A stretch of DNA of 64,000 bases from Marinibacterium anthonyi. Lineage in GTDB: Bacteria > Pseudomonadota > Alphaproteobacteria > Rhodobacterales > Rhodobacteraceae. Positions 41,945-50,935 of this stretch are shown one piece after another; the first letter of the stretch is position 1, and the number at the start of each line of letters is the position of its first letter. The position numbers and the translations under genes were made by a program. The notes beneath the pieces were generated by a model. The model was given only the letters and a program-made list of their open reading frames with translations, had not been told where the DNA came from and searched no databases. The DNA lies in contig CP031585.1 of the NCBI GenBank assembly GCA_003217735.2, forward strand, positions 4,575,501 to 4,639,500. Reading direction: 5' to 3'.

Positions 41945-43162
41945 TCACACAGGCTTGGCCGCGACGTCGCCGCGGCGCAGCAGGGACCAGAGCGCCAGCG
42001 CCCCCAGCGCGGGCAGGAAGATGCCCAGCGACAGCGACAGGCCGCTGTCCGATCCACCCAGCGCCACGCCGGCGGAGGTCAGGAAGGCGACGGCGAATTG
42101 CAGGCCGCCCAACACGGCGGACCCGATTCCGGCGCCTTCGGTGCAGGCCTCCATCGTGATGGCCATGACGTTGGCTGTCAGCAGGCCGACCAGCCCGATG
42201 GCGCACCACAGCGGCACCACGAAGACCCACAGGATCGACGTGCCCGACACCGCGACCAGCGCCAGGCCCGACAGCGCGAACAGCGGCAGGCCCAGGTTCA
42301 CGATCTGCGCCGGCGAGCACCGGTCGAGCAGACGGCCGTTCAGCTTGCCCGCCAGCATCAGCGCGGCGGCGACCAGCGCGAACAGCAGCCCGTAGGCCGT
42401 GCCCGACAGGCCGAAGCCGGTCTGGAACAGACCCGACGAGCCGGTGATGAAGGCGAACATCGCCGCCTGGACCAGCGCCGCCACCAGCGCGGGCAGGATG
42501 TAGGCGCGCCGCGTGACCAGGGTTCCGGCGCGGCGCAGGGCGGTGGCAAAGGGCCGGACGGCGCGGCGTTCGGGCGGCAGGGTTTCGGGCAGCACGACCC
42601 GGGTCAGACCCAGAGCCACGGCGCCCACCGCCACCATGGTGACGAAGATCGACAGCCAGCCGAAGGCCTGCGCCATCAGGCTGCCCAGGAAGGGCGACAG
42701 GATCGGGCCCAGCGTCATCAGCATGACCAGAAGGGTCAGCACCTTGGCGGCCTCGCGCCCCTTGTACAGGTCGTTGACCACCGCGCGGCCCACCACCATG
42801 CCGGCACAGGCACCCACCGCCTGGAAGAACCGCAGGGTGTTGAACAGCGTCACGTCGCGGATGAACAGCAGTGCCAGCGAGGTCGCCGTGAACAACGCGA
42901 CCCCGGCCAGCAGCGGCCCCTTGCGGCCATAGCCGTCGATCAGCGGGCCCATGATCAGCTGGCCGACGCAGAGACCCAGGAAAAACAACGACAGCGACAG
43001 TTCGGTCGCCGAAGACGAGGCGTTCAGCGCCTGGCCCAGGTCATCCATCGACGACAGGTACATGTCGGTGGCGACCGGCGGGAAGACGGACAGCAGGGCC
43101 AGAACGGCGGTGATGGCGCCGGGGCGCACCGGGATGGACCCGGCAGAGGGTGATACGGACAT
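41945..43162 (-). CDS. Bcr/CflA-family multidrug efflux MFS transporter
   Basis: About 405 residues with 12 predicted helices. The family signature near helix 1 is PPVATDMYLSSMDDLGQAL and the loop after helix 2 is GPLIDGYGRKGPLLAG. A GTG six codons upstream is an alternative start; neither has a clear ribosome binding site. Divergent from a TetR regulator with an operator-like palindrome between them, so it is probably repressed by TetR and induced by a toxic compound. Confidence 0.87.
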   Translation of the reverse strand: MSVSPSAGSIPVRPGAITAVLALLSVFPPVATDMYLSSMDDLGQALNASSSATELSLSLFFLGLCVGQLIMGPLIDGYGRKGPLLAGVALFTATSLALLFIRDVTLFNTLRFFQAVGACAGMVVGRAVVNDLYKGREAAKVLTLLVMLMTLGPILSPFLGSLMAQAFGWLSIFVTMVAVGAVALGLTRVVLPETLPPERRAVRPFATALRRAGTLVTRRAYILPALVAALVQAAMFAFITGSSGLFQTGFGLSGTAYGLLFALVAAALMLAGKLNGRLLDRCSPAQIVNLGLPLFALSGLALVAVSGTSILWVFVVPLWCAIGLVGLLTANVMAITMEACTEGAGIGSAVLGGLQFAVAFLTSAGVALGGSDSGLSLSLGIFLPALGALALWSLLRRGDVAAKPV

Positions 43163-43202
43163 TGGATTGTTCTTGAACACACGATTATTTCTTTGGTACT
43201 CT

Positions 43203-43226
43203 ATTAATAGACCGCAGTCTAATAAT
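43203..43226. promoter_or_regulatory. Candidate TetR operator
   Basis: An imperfect palindrome centred on TAGAC-CGCA-GTCTA (43208-43221) in the 97-base gap between the Bcr/CflA and tetR genes, in an AT-rich context. Its size and position fit a TetR dimer site. Confidence 0.5.
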
Positions 43227-43259
43227 CAACTGGCACGCCTGCCAGGGGACGAACAGAAG

Positions 43260-44108
43260 ATGTGCACGACCGAAAAGACAGCAGGACGGCCCCGCGATGC
43301 GCAGGCCAGCGACACGCTGAAGCGCACGGCCCTGCGGCTGGTGCGCGACCAGGGGTATGGGGCGGTGAGCGTGTCGGCGATCATCGGGGCGGCGCAGGTG
43401 TCGCGGCAGACGCTGTACAACCGCTGGGCCACCAAGGCCGAACTGGTGCTGGAGGCGCTGTACGACGATGTCTTCCAGATGGTGGCCGAGCCGGTGCCCT
43501 GCCCCACCTGCCGCGATGCGCTGCTGCGGTTCCTGTCCGAGATCTTTGACCACCTGGCCGCCGACGGCGACACGCTGCGCAGCCTGATCGGCGCGGCGCA
43601 GGACGATCCGGCCTTTCGCGACATCTTCCGCGACCGCTTCGTGTCACCGCGCGAACACATCGTGACGCGATTGCTGACACAGGCGCAGGCCGCCGGAGAA
43701 TTGCCGCCCGGTCAGGACGCCGAGATGCTGTCGGTCTTCATCCACGGCGCCTTCTGGTACCGGCTGCTGAACGGGCAGGATCTGGACAAGGCCTGGGTGC
43801 AACGGATCGTGGACGGGGTCTTTGGCCCGTCAACCGTCCCAGAACCCAGCCCACAACCCTCTGAAACGGAACCCGAAGTCAGCCCCGCCCCCGGTAAGGC
43901 GGCACGCCGTGGTCGGGGATCCAGACGCCCTGGGGCACGGGGCCGGTTTGCCAGAAAACGTCGATGGGGATGCCGCCGCGCGGGTACCAGTAGCCCCCGA
44001 TCCGCAGCCAGGCGGGGGACAGGACATCCACCAGACGGCGCGCGATGGAAATCGTGCAATCCTCGTGGAACGCGCCGTGGTTGCGGAAGGACCCCAGGAA
44101 AAGCTTGA
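43260..44108 (+). CDS. TetR-family transcriptional regulator with a long tail overlapping queF
   Basis: 282 residues from ATG after GAACAGAAG. The N-terminal helix-turn-helix (about 13-60) contains [20 protein letters not shown] and [15 protein letters not shown]. The ligand domain ends near residue 192 ([10 protein letters not shown]), the normal length. The frame then continues for 90 residues; from residue 207 it runs antisense over the end of queF and is Arg/Gly/Pro-rich. Either the stop codon was lost or the tail is real. Divergent from the Bcr/CflA exporter. Confidence 0.8.
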   Translation: MCTTEKTAGRPRDAQASDTLKRTALRLVRDQGYGAVSVSAIIGAAQVSRQTLYNRWATKAELVLEALYDDVFQMVAEPVPCPTCRDALLRFLSEIFDHLAADGDTLRSLIGAAQDDPAFRDIFRDRFVSPREHIVTRLLTQAQAAGELPPGQDAEMLSVFIHGAFWYRLLNGQDLDKAWVQRIVDGVFGPSTVPEPSPQPSETEPEVSPAPGKAARRGRGSRRPGARGRFARKRRWGCRRAGTSSPRSAARRGTGHPPDGARWKSCNPRGTRRGCGRTPGKA

Positions 44109-44340
44109 GCGACTTGCTTTCGACCAGCCAGTCGCCCGGCACGTAGTCGATCACCAGGTGGGCAAAGTCGGGCTGCCCGGTCATCGGGCAGAGCGAGGTG
44201 AATTCCGGCGCGGTGAAGCGCACGCAATAGGCCACGTCGGCCTGCGGGTTCCGCACCCGTTCCAGCACCGCCGCCTCGGGGGTTTCGGGCAGGCGGGTAT
44301 CGCTGCCCAGCTGCGTCAGGTCGCTGTAGATCGTCTCCAT
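43879..44340 (-). CDS. queF: NADPH-dependent 7-cyano-7-deazaguanine reductase
   Basis: 153 residues, the short unimodular QueF form. The catalytic cysteine is Cys51 in [16 protein letters not shown] with Asp58 nearby; the NADPH-binding QueF motif is [18 protein letters not shown]. It reduces preQ0 to preQ1 in queuosine biosynthesis. The ATG chosen starts [12 protein letters not shown]. The 3' end overlaps the tetR frame by 230 bases on the opposite strand. I saw no preQ1 riboswitch upstream. Confidence 0.95.
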   Translation of the reverse strand: METIYSDLTQLGSDTRLPETPEAAVLERVRNPQADVAYCVRFTAPEFTSLCPMTGQPDFAHLVIDYVPGDWLVESKSLKLFLGSFRNHGAFHEDCTISIARRLVDVLSPAWLRIGGYWYPRGGIPIDVFWQTGPVPQGVWIPDHGVPPYRGRG

Positions 44341-44478
44341 CGGGCATGTCCTTTGCCGGTCGCTGGACCGCAGGTCTACCAAGCGGGGGCCGATCGGACA
44401 ATCGGGGCGCGGATCGTTCGCTTTTGCGGTGCATTTTGCTAGGGTAGGTTGAATCCCTTAACGATTGGACGGGCCTCC

Positions 44479-45528
44479 ATGACCCAGCATTGCGTTCTTG
44501 TGACCGGCGCGACCGGATATATCGCACGACATATCATCCTGCAGCTGCTGGAGGCCGGCCATTCGGTCGTGGGATCGGTGCGCAGCCTTCAGTCGGAACT
44601 GGAACTGCGCGCCGCACTGGGCGAGGCGCTGGCCGGTGCGGGCGCCGATCCCGCCGCGCTGGAACGGCTGCGGCTGGTCGAACTGGACCTGAACGCCGAT
44701 GCCGGCTGGGACGACGCGATGGCGGGGGTGGATGTTCTGATGCACACGGCCTCGCCGGTGCCGGACGGCAAGCGCATTGTGGACGAAGCCTTTGTCACCA
44801 CGGCCATCGGCGGCACGATGCGGGCGGTGCATGCGGCCTATGCCGCCGGGGTGCGCCGGTTCGTGGTGACATCGTCGGTCGCGGCGATCGCCGGGGCCGA
44901 GGGGCACGAGATCGGCGAGGAATTCGACGAAAGCGACTGGTCCGATCCCAACCGGCCCAACCTGAACGCCTATACCAAGTCCAAGACGCTGGCCGAACGC
45001 GCCCTGTGGGACTGGAACAAGACCGAGGCGCCGGATGCAGAAGTGACCGCGATCAACCCGTCCTTCGTGATGGGCCCGCCGATCGGCACCGGGTCGGTGC
45101 CCTCGTCGCTGAACATCGTGGCGCGGCTGCTGGCGGGGACGGATCCCGCCCTGCCGGACCTGAGCCTGCCGTTCGTCGACGTGCGCGACGTGGCGCGGAT
45201 GCACGTGCTGGCGATGGACCTGCCGCAGACGGTGGGCAAACGGTATATCTCCTCCGAACTGCTGATGTCCTTCATGGAACTGTCCGAGATGCTGAGGGAA
45301 CTGTACCCGGACCGGTCGATCCCGCACCGGATGGCGCCGAAATTCGTGATGCGGCTGGTGGGGATCTTCAAACCCGAGGTGCGCGGCATCGTCGCCAACT
45401 GGGGCCGGCGCGATCCGGTGTCGAACCTGGCGGCGCGCCGCGACATGGGGATCGAATTTTCCGACACGATGCAGGCGATCCGCCAGACCGCCGCCTTCCT
45501 TGTCGCCAACGACCTTGTCGACGGCTGA
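44479..45528 (+). CDS. NAD(P)-dependent epimerase/dehydratase-like reductase (dihydroflavonol-reductase-like)
   Basis: 349 residues, extended SDR. The cofactor motif is VTGATGYIARHI at 7-18; TSSVAAIAG holds the catalytic Ser and NAYTKSKTLAE the YxxxK motif. NPSFVMGPPIG is typical of the dihydroflavonol-4-reductase/aldehyde reductase branch. The substrate is unknown. Two near-identical 15-bp units (TGATCCRTGACCTGY) follow its stop codon. Confidence 0.87.
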   Translation: MTQHCVLVTGATGYIARHIILQLLEAGHSVVGSVRSLQSELELRAALGEALAGAGADPAALERLRLVELDLNADAGWDDAMAGVDVLMHTASPVPDGKRIVDEAFVTTAIGGTMRAVHAAYAAGVRRFVVTSSVAAIAGAEGHEIGEEFDESDWSDPNRPNLNAYTKSKTLAERALWDWNKTEAPDAEVTAINPSFVMGPPIGTGSVPSSLNIVARLLAGTDPALPDLSLPFVDVRDVARMHVLAMDLPQTVGKRYISSELLMSFMELSEMLRELYPDRSIPHRMAPKFVMRLVGIFKPEVRGIVANWGRRDPVSNLAARRDMGIEFSDTMQAIRQTAAFLVANDLVDG

Positions 45529-45592
45529 TCCGTGACCTGCTGATCCATGACCTGTTGACCCGTTTACCTGTTTGCCAACGAAGACGAGACCC

Positions 45593-46024
45593 ATGAAACA
45601 GAACCTGACCGCCGCCACCCTGATCACATCCCTGATCGCATCCCTGACCCTGGCCGCCGGCCCGACCCGCGCGGCCGAAGCCATCGATCCCTATTCCGAC
45701 CCCGATACCACCTGGGTCCTGCAGGTGCTGGACGGGCAGGTCTTTGAGGCCGACACCACGCTCAGCTTCCCCGAACCGGGGCGCGTGGCGGGCAAGGCCA
45801 CCTGCAACAATTACTCCGGCGAGATGACCGCGACCTACCCGGAATTCGAAGTCGGCCCGCTGATCTCGACGCGCATGGCCTGCCCGGACATGGAGCTTGA
45901 ACAGGTGTTCCTTGACGCGCTGGCCGCCATGCGCGGTGCGGTGGCGACGGATTACATCCTGGTGCTGACCGGGCCCGACGGCGGCGAGATGGTCTTTACA
46001 CCCGCCGATCAAGCGCCGCGATGA
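45593..46024 (+). CDS. META-domain (HslJ-like) exported protein
   Basis: 143 residues with a Sec signal peptide (about 1-27, ending GPTRAAEA). The mature part resembles the META domain: [31 protein letters not shown] and [20 protein letters not shown]. Related proteins include heat-shock protein HslJ. Its 3' end overlaps recO by 29 bases, convergently. Confidence 0.75.
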   Translation: MKQNLTAATLITSLIASLTLAAGPTRAAEAIDPYSDPDTTWVLQVLDGQVFEADTTLSFPEPGRVAGKATCNNYSGEMTATYPEFEVGPLISTRMACPDMELEQVFLDALAAMRGAVATDYILVLTGPDGGEMVFTPADQAPR

Positions 46025-46721
46025 ACCGCGCGCGGGCGTCCGGCAGGGGTTTGTCGCCCAGGTCCGGCGCCAGGTGGTTTTCCAGGAAATAGCCCGTCAC
46101 CTTCAGCGCCTGGGCCACGTCCCCATCCTCGGCCGCGCCCTGCCCCAGCAGGCAGGGCGGCAGCGGCAGCAGCCGGTCCGCCCATTCGCCGGCCCCCGCC
46201 TTCGACACCGCCCGCCCGGTGCGGGGCGAGACATAGATCAGCCCCTCGCGCGCGCCGGTGGCGGCGCATTCGCTCAGGTCCAGCCCAAAGCCCATGTCAT
46301 CCAGCAGCGCCTGTTCCCAGCGCAGGTAGGCCAGCGGCCAGATCTCGTCCTGGCCCAGCAGGTCCAGCAGGCGTTCGGTGTGGGCATAAAGCGTTGCGTG
46401 CGCCTGCCGTTCGGGCAGGCAGAAGGCCAGCAGCCCGGTCACCGCGTTCAGCCCGGCCAGCGCCAGCCGCCCGGAAAAGGCATTGGCGGCCCGGCTGCGC
46501 AGCGGTTCGACGGTGTAATGGCCGATGTGGTCTTCCAGCCGGGCGCGCCACGCCACGTCCAGCTGTGCGCCCGGTTGCAGCACCGGGGCGATCTTGCGCG
46601 AGGTGCCGCCGCGCAGCACACCGGCATGGCGGCCATGGGTTTCGGTGAACACATCCAGGATCACCGAGGTTTCGCCATGCTTGCGCGTGCGCAGAAGGAT
46701 GCCGGTGTCGCGCCAGTCCAT
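45996..46721 (-). CDS. recO: DNA repair protein RecO
   Basis: 241 residues beginning [20 protein letters not shown]. The N-terminal OB fold (about 1-80) and a helical C-terminal domain match RecO. It loads RecA onto SSB-coated DNA with RecR. In alphaproteobacteria it follows era, as here with DUF1491 in between. Confidence 0.95.
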   Translation of the reverse strand: MDWRDTGILLRTRKHGETSVILDVFTETHGRHAGVLRGGTSRKIAPVLQPGAQLDVAWRARLEDHIGHYTVEPLRSRAANAFSGRLALAGLNAVTGLLAFCLPERQAHATLYAHTERLLDLLGQDEIWPLAYLRWEQALLDDMGFGLDLSECAATGAREGLIYVSPRTGRAVSKAGAGEWADRLLPLPPCLLGQGAAEDGDVAQALKVTGYFLENHLAPDLGDKPLPDARARFIAALDRRV

Positions 46722-46724
46722 CGG

Positions 46725-47051
46725 CTATTCCAGCGCCGGATCGTCCAGGAAATGGCGGCCCCGGCGGTCCTCGACCTCGACCACCCACAGATCGGGGTCA
46801 AAGGCGCGCTGGCGCCCGACCGACGCGTCGACCTCGGGTTCGTCGCCCTTGGCCAGTTCCATCCATTTCCGTTCGCCGCTGAGCAGGTCGAAGCTGCGCT
46901 GATACAGCACCGCCTGTCCGTCCAGCGTGTTCAGCTTGATCAGGACGGCGCCCGCCGTGTCGTCCCCGTGGGCGACGACAAAGGCCGGGATCCCGTGCAG
47001 CGACAGGATCTGGCGGTAGGCCGACACCCAGAAGCCCGAGGTCAGGCGCAT
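46725..47051 (-). CDS. DUF1491 family protein
   Basis: 108 residues: MRLTSGFWVSAYRQILSLHG, then LIKLNTLDGQAVLYQRSFD and PDLWVVEVEDRRGRHFL. This matches DUF1491, found mainly in alphaproteobacteria between era and recO. Function unknown. Three bases separate it from recO. Confidence 0.88.
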   Translation of the reverse strand: MRLTSGFWVSAYRQILSLHGIPAFVVAHGDDTAGAVLIKLNTLDGQAVLYQRSFDLLSGERKWMELAKGDEPEVDASVGRQRAFDPDLWVVEVEDRRGRHFLDDPALE

Positions 47052-47079
47052 CGCCGTTTCCCTGGCCGCAGTCGCGTCA

Positions 47080-47988
47080 TCACTCGTTGCTGTCCTTGAA
47101 ATTCAGGCCCATCTCGGAATAGCGCTCGGCCTCGTCCATCCATTTCTCGCGCACCTTCACCTGCAGGAACAGGTGCACCTTGCGGCCCAGGAATTCCTCG
47201 ATCTCCTCGCGGGATTGCTGGGACACGGCCTTGATCGTCTCGCCCTTCCTGCCAAGGATGATGCCCTTGTGCCCTTCGCGCGCGACATAGACGATCTGGT
47301 CGATCCGCGCCGAACCGTCCTTGCGTTCGTCCCAGCTCTCGGTCTCGACGGTCAGCTGATAGGGCAGTTCCTGGTGCAGGCGCAGCGTCAGCTTCTCGCG
47401 CGTCATCTCGGCGGCGATCATGCGCATGGGCAGGTCGGCGATCTGGTCCTCGGGATACAGCCACGGGCTTTCGGGCAGCTCGCCCGCCAGCCATGCGCGC
47501 AGGTCGGCCACGCCATAGCCCTTTTCGGCCGAGATCATGAAGGTCTTAACAAAGGAAAACCGCGCGTTCATGTTTTCCGCCAGCGCCAGCAGCACCTCGG
47601 ATTTCACCCGGTCGATCTTGTTGATCGCCAGCGCCACGGGCCGTTCGCCCACGACTTCCTTCAGGTTCTCCAGGATCTGTTCGACCCCTTCGGTGACGCC
47701 GCGATGCGCCTCGATCAGCAGCACGATGATGTCGGCGTCCGCCGCCCCGCCCCAGGCGGCGGCGACCATCGCGCGATCCAGCCGGCGGCGCGGACGGAAC
47801 AGGCCGGGCGTGTCGACAAAGACGATCTGGCTCTCCCCCTCCATCGCCACGCCGCGGATGCGGGTGCGGGTGGTCTGGACCTTGTGGGTCACGATCGACA
47901 CCTTCGCCCCCACCATCCGGTTGAGAAGCGTGGATTTGCCCGCGTTGGGCTCTCCGATCAGGGCGACGAATCCGGCGCGGGTGGACAT
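47080..47988 (-). CDS. era: GTPase Era
   Basis: 302 residues. The G domain contains GEPNAGKSTLLNRM (G1), DTPGLF (G3) and NKIDRVKSE (G4). The KH domain (about 210-295) has GRKGETIKAVSQQSREEIEE. Era helps mature 16S rRNA and assemble the 30S subunit. It normally follows rnc directly; here 3.7 kb of accessory genes separate them. Confidence 0.98.
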   Translation of the reverse strand: MSTRAGFVALIGEPNAGKSTLLNRMVGAKVSIVTHKVQTTRTRIRGVAMEGESQIVFVDTPGLFRPRRRLDRAMVAAAWGGAADADIIVLLIEAHRGVTEGVEQILENLKEVVGERPVALAINKIDRVKSEVLLALAENMNARFSFVKTFMISAEKGYGVADLRAWLAGELPESPWLYPEDQIADLPMRMIAAEMTREKLTLRLHQELPYQLTVETESWDERKDGSARIDQIVYVAREGHKGIILGRKGETIKAVSQQSREEIEEFLGRKVHLFLQVKVREKWMDEAERYSEMGLNFKDSNE

Positions 47989-48151
47989 AGGAACGGAACC
48001 TTCGGTTGAGGAGTTGAAGATCTAAGGGAAATGCGCACGCGAATCCAGTGTGCCGATTTCGTGAAGCCGGGTGACGCCCGATCGGGCCGGAATCGCGACG
48101 GAAAACCATAAATGGGACGTTAAGCCCCTGATCGAGCAGAAGGACTTCACC

Positions 48152-48973
48152 ATGAATACCGACCGATCCCGCCGCGCCCTGCTGCGCGGCCTGGCAGTGG
48201 CCCCCTTTGTCGTCACCGGGTTCGGCGTGGCCACCCGGGCCGCACGCGCCGAAGCGCTGGCCGCCGGCCTGATCGCGCCGAACGCCTGCATCCTGTCGAC
48301 AGAGGTGACCGAAGGCCCCTATTACATCGACCCCGACATGGTGCGGTCCGACATCACCGAAGGCAAGCCGGGCGTGCCCATGGACCTGCAATTGCAGGTC
48401 GTCGACACCGCCTGCCAGCCGATCGAAGGCGCGCGGGTCGATCTTTGGCATTGCGACGCGGAGGGGAATTATTCGGGCTATGCCAGCCAGGGCAGCGACC
48501 AGACCGTCGACACCACCGGTGAAACCTTCCTGCGCGGCACCCAGATGACCGATTCCATGGGGATATCGACCTTCCGGACAATCTATCCGGGCTGGTACCG
48601 GGGGCGCACGACCCATATCCACTACAAGGTGTGGCTGGACCAGAACACGCTGCTGACCAGCCAGATCTTCTTTCCCGATGCGCTGTCGGAATACCTGTTC
48701 CGCAGCGTCGCGCCCTACAATGACCGCTCTGCCACCCGCGACACGGTGAATTCCAACGATTCCATCGCGCAGGACGCCGGCGACGGCGCCTTCGCCTATA
48801 TCCGCGAACAGCCCGACCGCTATGTCGCCGCTCTGGTCGTCGGCGTCAGCCGCGATGCGCGCTCGACCACCGGCATGGGCGGCGCAATGGGCGCGCCCGC
48901 GGGCGGGTGGCCCCCCGCGGGCGGGCCCGGCGAAAGCTTGGGCACCGCAACGCTGGTGCCGGGTCAGGGCTGA
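48152..48973 (+). CDS. Tat-exported intradiol ring-cleavage dioxygenase-like protein
   Basis: 273 residues. An N-terminal twin-arginine-type signal (SRRALLRGLAVAPFVVTGFG) is followed by the dioxygenase fold: TEGPYYIDPDMVRSD, VDLWHCDAEGNYSGYASQGS, FRTIYPGWYRGRTTHIHYKV. Tyr and His residues in GNYSGY, YPGWYRGR and HIHYKV are the expected Fe(III) ligands. It may act on aromatic diols in the periplasm; the true substrate is unknown. The C terminus is Gly/Pro-rich. It lies between rnc and era. Confidence 0.82.
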   Translation: MNTDRSRRALLRGLAVAPFVVTGFGVATRAARAEALAAGLIAPNACILSTEVTEGPYYIDPDMVRSDITEGKPGVPMDLQLQVVDTACQPIEGARVDLWHCDAEGNYSGYASQGSDQTVDTTGETFLRGTQMTDSMGISTFRTIYPGWYRGRTTHIHYKVWLDQNTLLTSQIFFPDALSEYLFRSVAPYNDRSATRDTVNSNDSIAQDAGDGAFAYIREQPDRYVAALVVGVSRDARSTTGMGGAMGAPAGGWPPAGGPGESLGTATLVPGQG

Positions 48974-48986
48974 TGCGCAGCCCCAG

Positions 48987-49014
48987 GTAAGATGGGTCGT
49001 TTGACCCATCCTAC
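48987..49014. repeat. GTAGGATGGGT-type hairpin repeat, copy 4
   Basis: Arms GTAAGATGGGTC and GACCCATCCTAC around GTTT, 14 bases after the dioxygenase stop codon. Confidence 0.85.
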
Positions 49015-49054
49015 GCCTGCCACGCCCCCATGATACGGGCCGGCGCGCGCCGCT

Positions 49055-49801
49055 TCAGCCCTGGGCAGTCGGGCGGACCACGATGCTGCCCACGTCGACA
49101 TCGCGGGGCTGTTCGATGGCAAAGAGGATGGCGCGCGCGATCGCATCCGGCGCGATCGCGATATCGCCCATCTGGCCCTCGATCATCTTGCGGACCTGCG
49201 GATCCGTCATGCTGTCCGCGAACCCGGTCGATATCATGCCCGGCGACACCTCGGTCACCCGCAGGTCCGGCCCGGCCTCCTGGCGCAGCGCCTCGGTCGC
49301 GGTGCGCACGGCATTCTTGGTCGCCGCATAAACCCCCATCGTCGGCACGATCTTGATCCCGGCGGTCGAGACCACGTTGATCACGTGCCCCCCTGGCTGA
49401 CCCTGATCGTTGCGCGCAAAGACCGACAGGGCGGCGGCAATCCCGTACAGCGTGCCGCGCAGGTTCACGTCGATCATGTCGTCCCAGTCATCGACCCGCA
49501 GCGCGTCGAACCGCGAAATCGGCCCGATCCCGGCGTTGTTGATCATCACGTCCAGCCGGCCGCCCCGCTCGACCGCCAGCGCCACCAGCGCCTCGACATC
49601 CGCCCGGCGGCGCACGTCGGTGACACGGTAATCGGCGCGCCCGCCCTCGGCGGCGATCTCGGCCACCAGGTCCTTCAACCGGTCTTCGCCCCGGGCGCCC
49701 AGCACCACATGCGCGCCCTCCCGGGCCAGCCGCCGTGCCGTGGCGCGCCCGATCCCGCTGCTGGCGCCGGTGATGACGATAACGGTTCCTGCACATGTCA
49801 T
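49055..49801 (-). CDS. Short-chain dehydrogenase/reductase
   Basis: 248 residues, classical SDR. TGASSGIG at 11-18, NNAG in DVMINNAGIGPISRFD, catalytic Ser in VVSTAGI and YxxxK in YAATK. Probably oxidises or reduces a small alcohol or ketone. Divergent from an AraC regulator with an 88-base gap, so the pair forms a likely regulator-enzyme unit. Confidence 0.87.
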   Translation of the reverse strand: MTCAGTVIVITGASSGIGRATARRLAREGAHVVLGARGEDRLKDLVAEIAAEGGRADYRVTDVRRRADVEALVALAVERGGRLDVMINNAGIGPISRFDALRVDDWDDMIDVNLRGTLYGIAAALSVFARNDQGQPGGHVINVVSTAGIKIVPTMGVYAATKNAVRTATEALRQEAGPDLRVTEVSPGMISTGFADSMTDPQVRKMIEGQMGDIAIAPDAIARAILFAIEQPRDVDVGSIVVRPTAQG

Positions 49802-49889
49802 GGGGTGTCTCCTTCTGGGCTGTTTCCATGGACTGCGACCTGAGATATGGCTGACGGATCAGACGAACGAGCCATCAGGGTCCAGGATA

Positions 49890-50807
49890 GTGTCGCCATC
49901 GTCCAAATCGGCAGACGATCCGCTGTCCAACGTGCTGGACGTGCTGGGCGCGCGGGTCACCCGGCTGACGCGGTTGGAGGCGGCGGGGCGGTGGGCGCTG
50001 TCCTTTCCTGTGATCGACCGGCTGAAGTTCGTGGCCCTGCTGCGCGGCACCGCCTGGATGGTCCGGCCCGGCCATGCGCCCAGCCCGATGCGGGCCGGCG
50101 ATGTCTGCCTGATCGGGCGGACCGACTACGGGATCGCCAGCGATCCGACCCTGCCGCCCCGCGACGGGCAGCAATACTTTGGCGATGCCGGGGCCGATGC
50201 GGTGCGGCTGGGCGGTGACGAGGTCGTCAGCGTCGGGGGCACCGTGACCTTTGACTGCGAAGCGGCCCGGTTCCTGCTGAACATGCTGCCCGATTTCATG
50301 GTCGTGCCCGGGGATGCCCCCGGCTCGGACGTCGTTTCAACCCTCCTGCACCTGCTGTCCGTCGAGGTCGCGCGGCCCGGACTGGGCCATGGCATCGTCT
50401 GCACGCGGCTGGCCGACGTTCTGCTGGTCGAAGCGATCCGCGCCCATGCCGCCCAGGCGGGGCCGGCGGCGACCGGATGGCTGGGCGCGCTGAACGATCC
50501 GCGGATCGGGCGGGCGCTGGCCGCGTTCCACGCCGACCTGGCGCAACCCTGGACGGTGGCGCGGCTGGCCGGGGTCGCGGGCATGTCGCGCGCCGCCTTC
50601 TCGGCCGACTTCACCCGCAGGCTGGGCCAGCCGCCAATGGCCTACCTGCGCGCCTGGCGGCTAAGCGTCGCCCATGCCGCGCTGTCGCGGGGCACGGCAC
50701 CGGTGGCCGACGTGGCGGTCAGCGTCGGCTATGCCTCGCAAAGCGCCTTTGGCCAGGCGTTCCGCCGCGCCTATGGCACGGCGCCCCGACGCGGGACACG
50801 CGAATAG
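49890..50807 (+). CDS. AraC-family transcriptional regulator (cupin N-terminal domain)
   Basis: 305 residues from a GTG that follows CAGGAT; no ATG in the frame is well placed, and upstream codons overlap the divergent SDR. Residues 1-200 form a cupin-type sensor (LSNVLDVLGARVTRLTRLEA at the start), residues 205-300 two helix-turn-helix motifs (VARLAGVAGMSRAAFSADFT and VAVSVGYASQSAFGQAFRRA). Architecture matches the AraC regulator at 15.3-16.0 kb. It likely controls the divergent SDR. Confidence 0.8.
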   Translation: MSPSSKSADDPLSNVLDVLGARVTRLTRLEAAGRWALSFPVIDRLKFVALLRGTAWMVRPGHAPSPMRAGDVCLIGRTDYGIASDPTLPPRDGQQYFGDAGADAVRLGGDEVVSVGGTVTFDCEAARFLLNMLPDFMVVPGDAPGSDVVSTLLHLLSVEVARPGLGHGIVCTRLADVLLVEAIRAHAAQAGPAATGWLGALNDPRIGRALAAFHADLAQPWTVARLAGVAGMSRAAFSADFTRRLGQPPMAYLRAWRLSVAHAALSRGTAPVADVAVSVGYASQSAFGQAFRRAYGTAPRRGTRE

Positions 50808-50810
50808 GAT

Positions 50811-50840
50811 GACGGGGAAGATGGGGGAAGATGGGGGAAG
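50811..50840. repeat. 10-bp tandem repeat, about three units
   Basis: ATGGGGGAAG occurs twice in a row (50821-50840), preceded by the degenerate GACGGGGAAG, and runs straight into a hairpin repeat that starts ATGGGTCG. The tandem array seems to grow from the repeat's own first bases. Confidence 0.8.
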
Positions 50841-50860
50841 ATGGGTCGAAACGACCCATC
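50840..50860. repeat. GTAGGATGGGT-type hairpin repeat, copy 5
   Basis: GATGGGTCG and CGACCCATC around AAA; followed by CTAAG, a degenerate form of the CTAC end. It lies between the araC and HD-domain genes. Confidence 0.8.
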
Positions 50861-50935
50861 CTAAGCCCCCCGCACGGGACAAACCGGCGGGCAAACGGTA
50901 TCCAAACGGCGACGCCCCGCCCCCCGGAGACCCCC

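Noticed and set aside
44341-44448. preQ1 riboswitch upstream of queF
   Set aside because: I could not find the compact hairpin plus A-rich tail of a preQ1-I aptamer; only generic stems are present.
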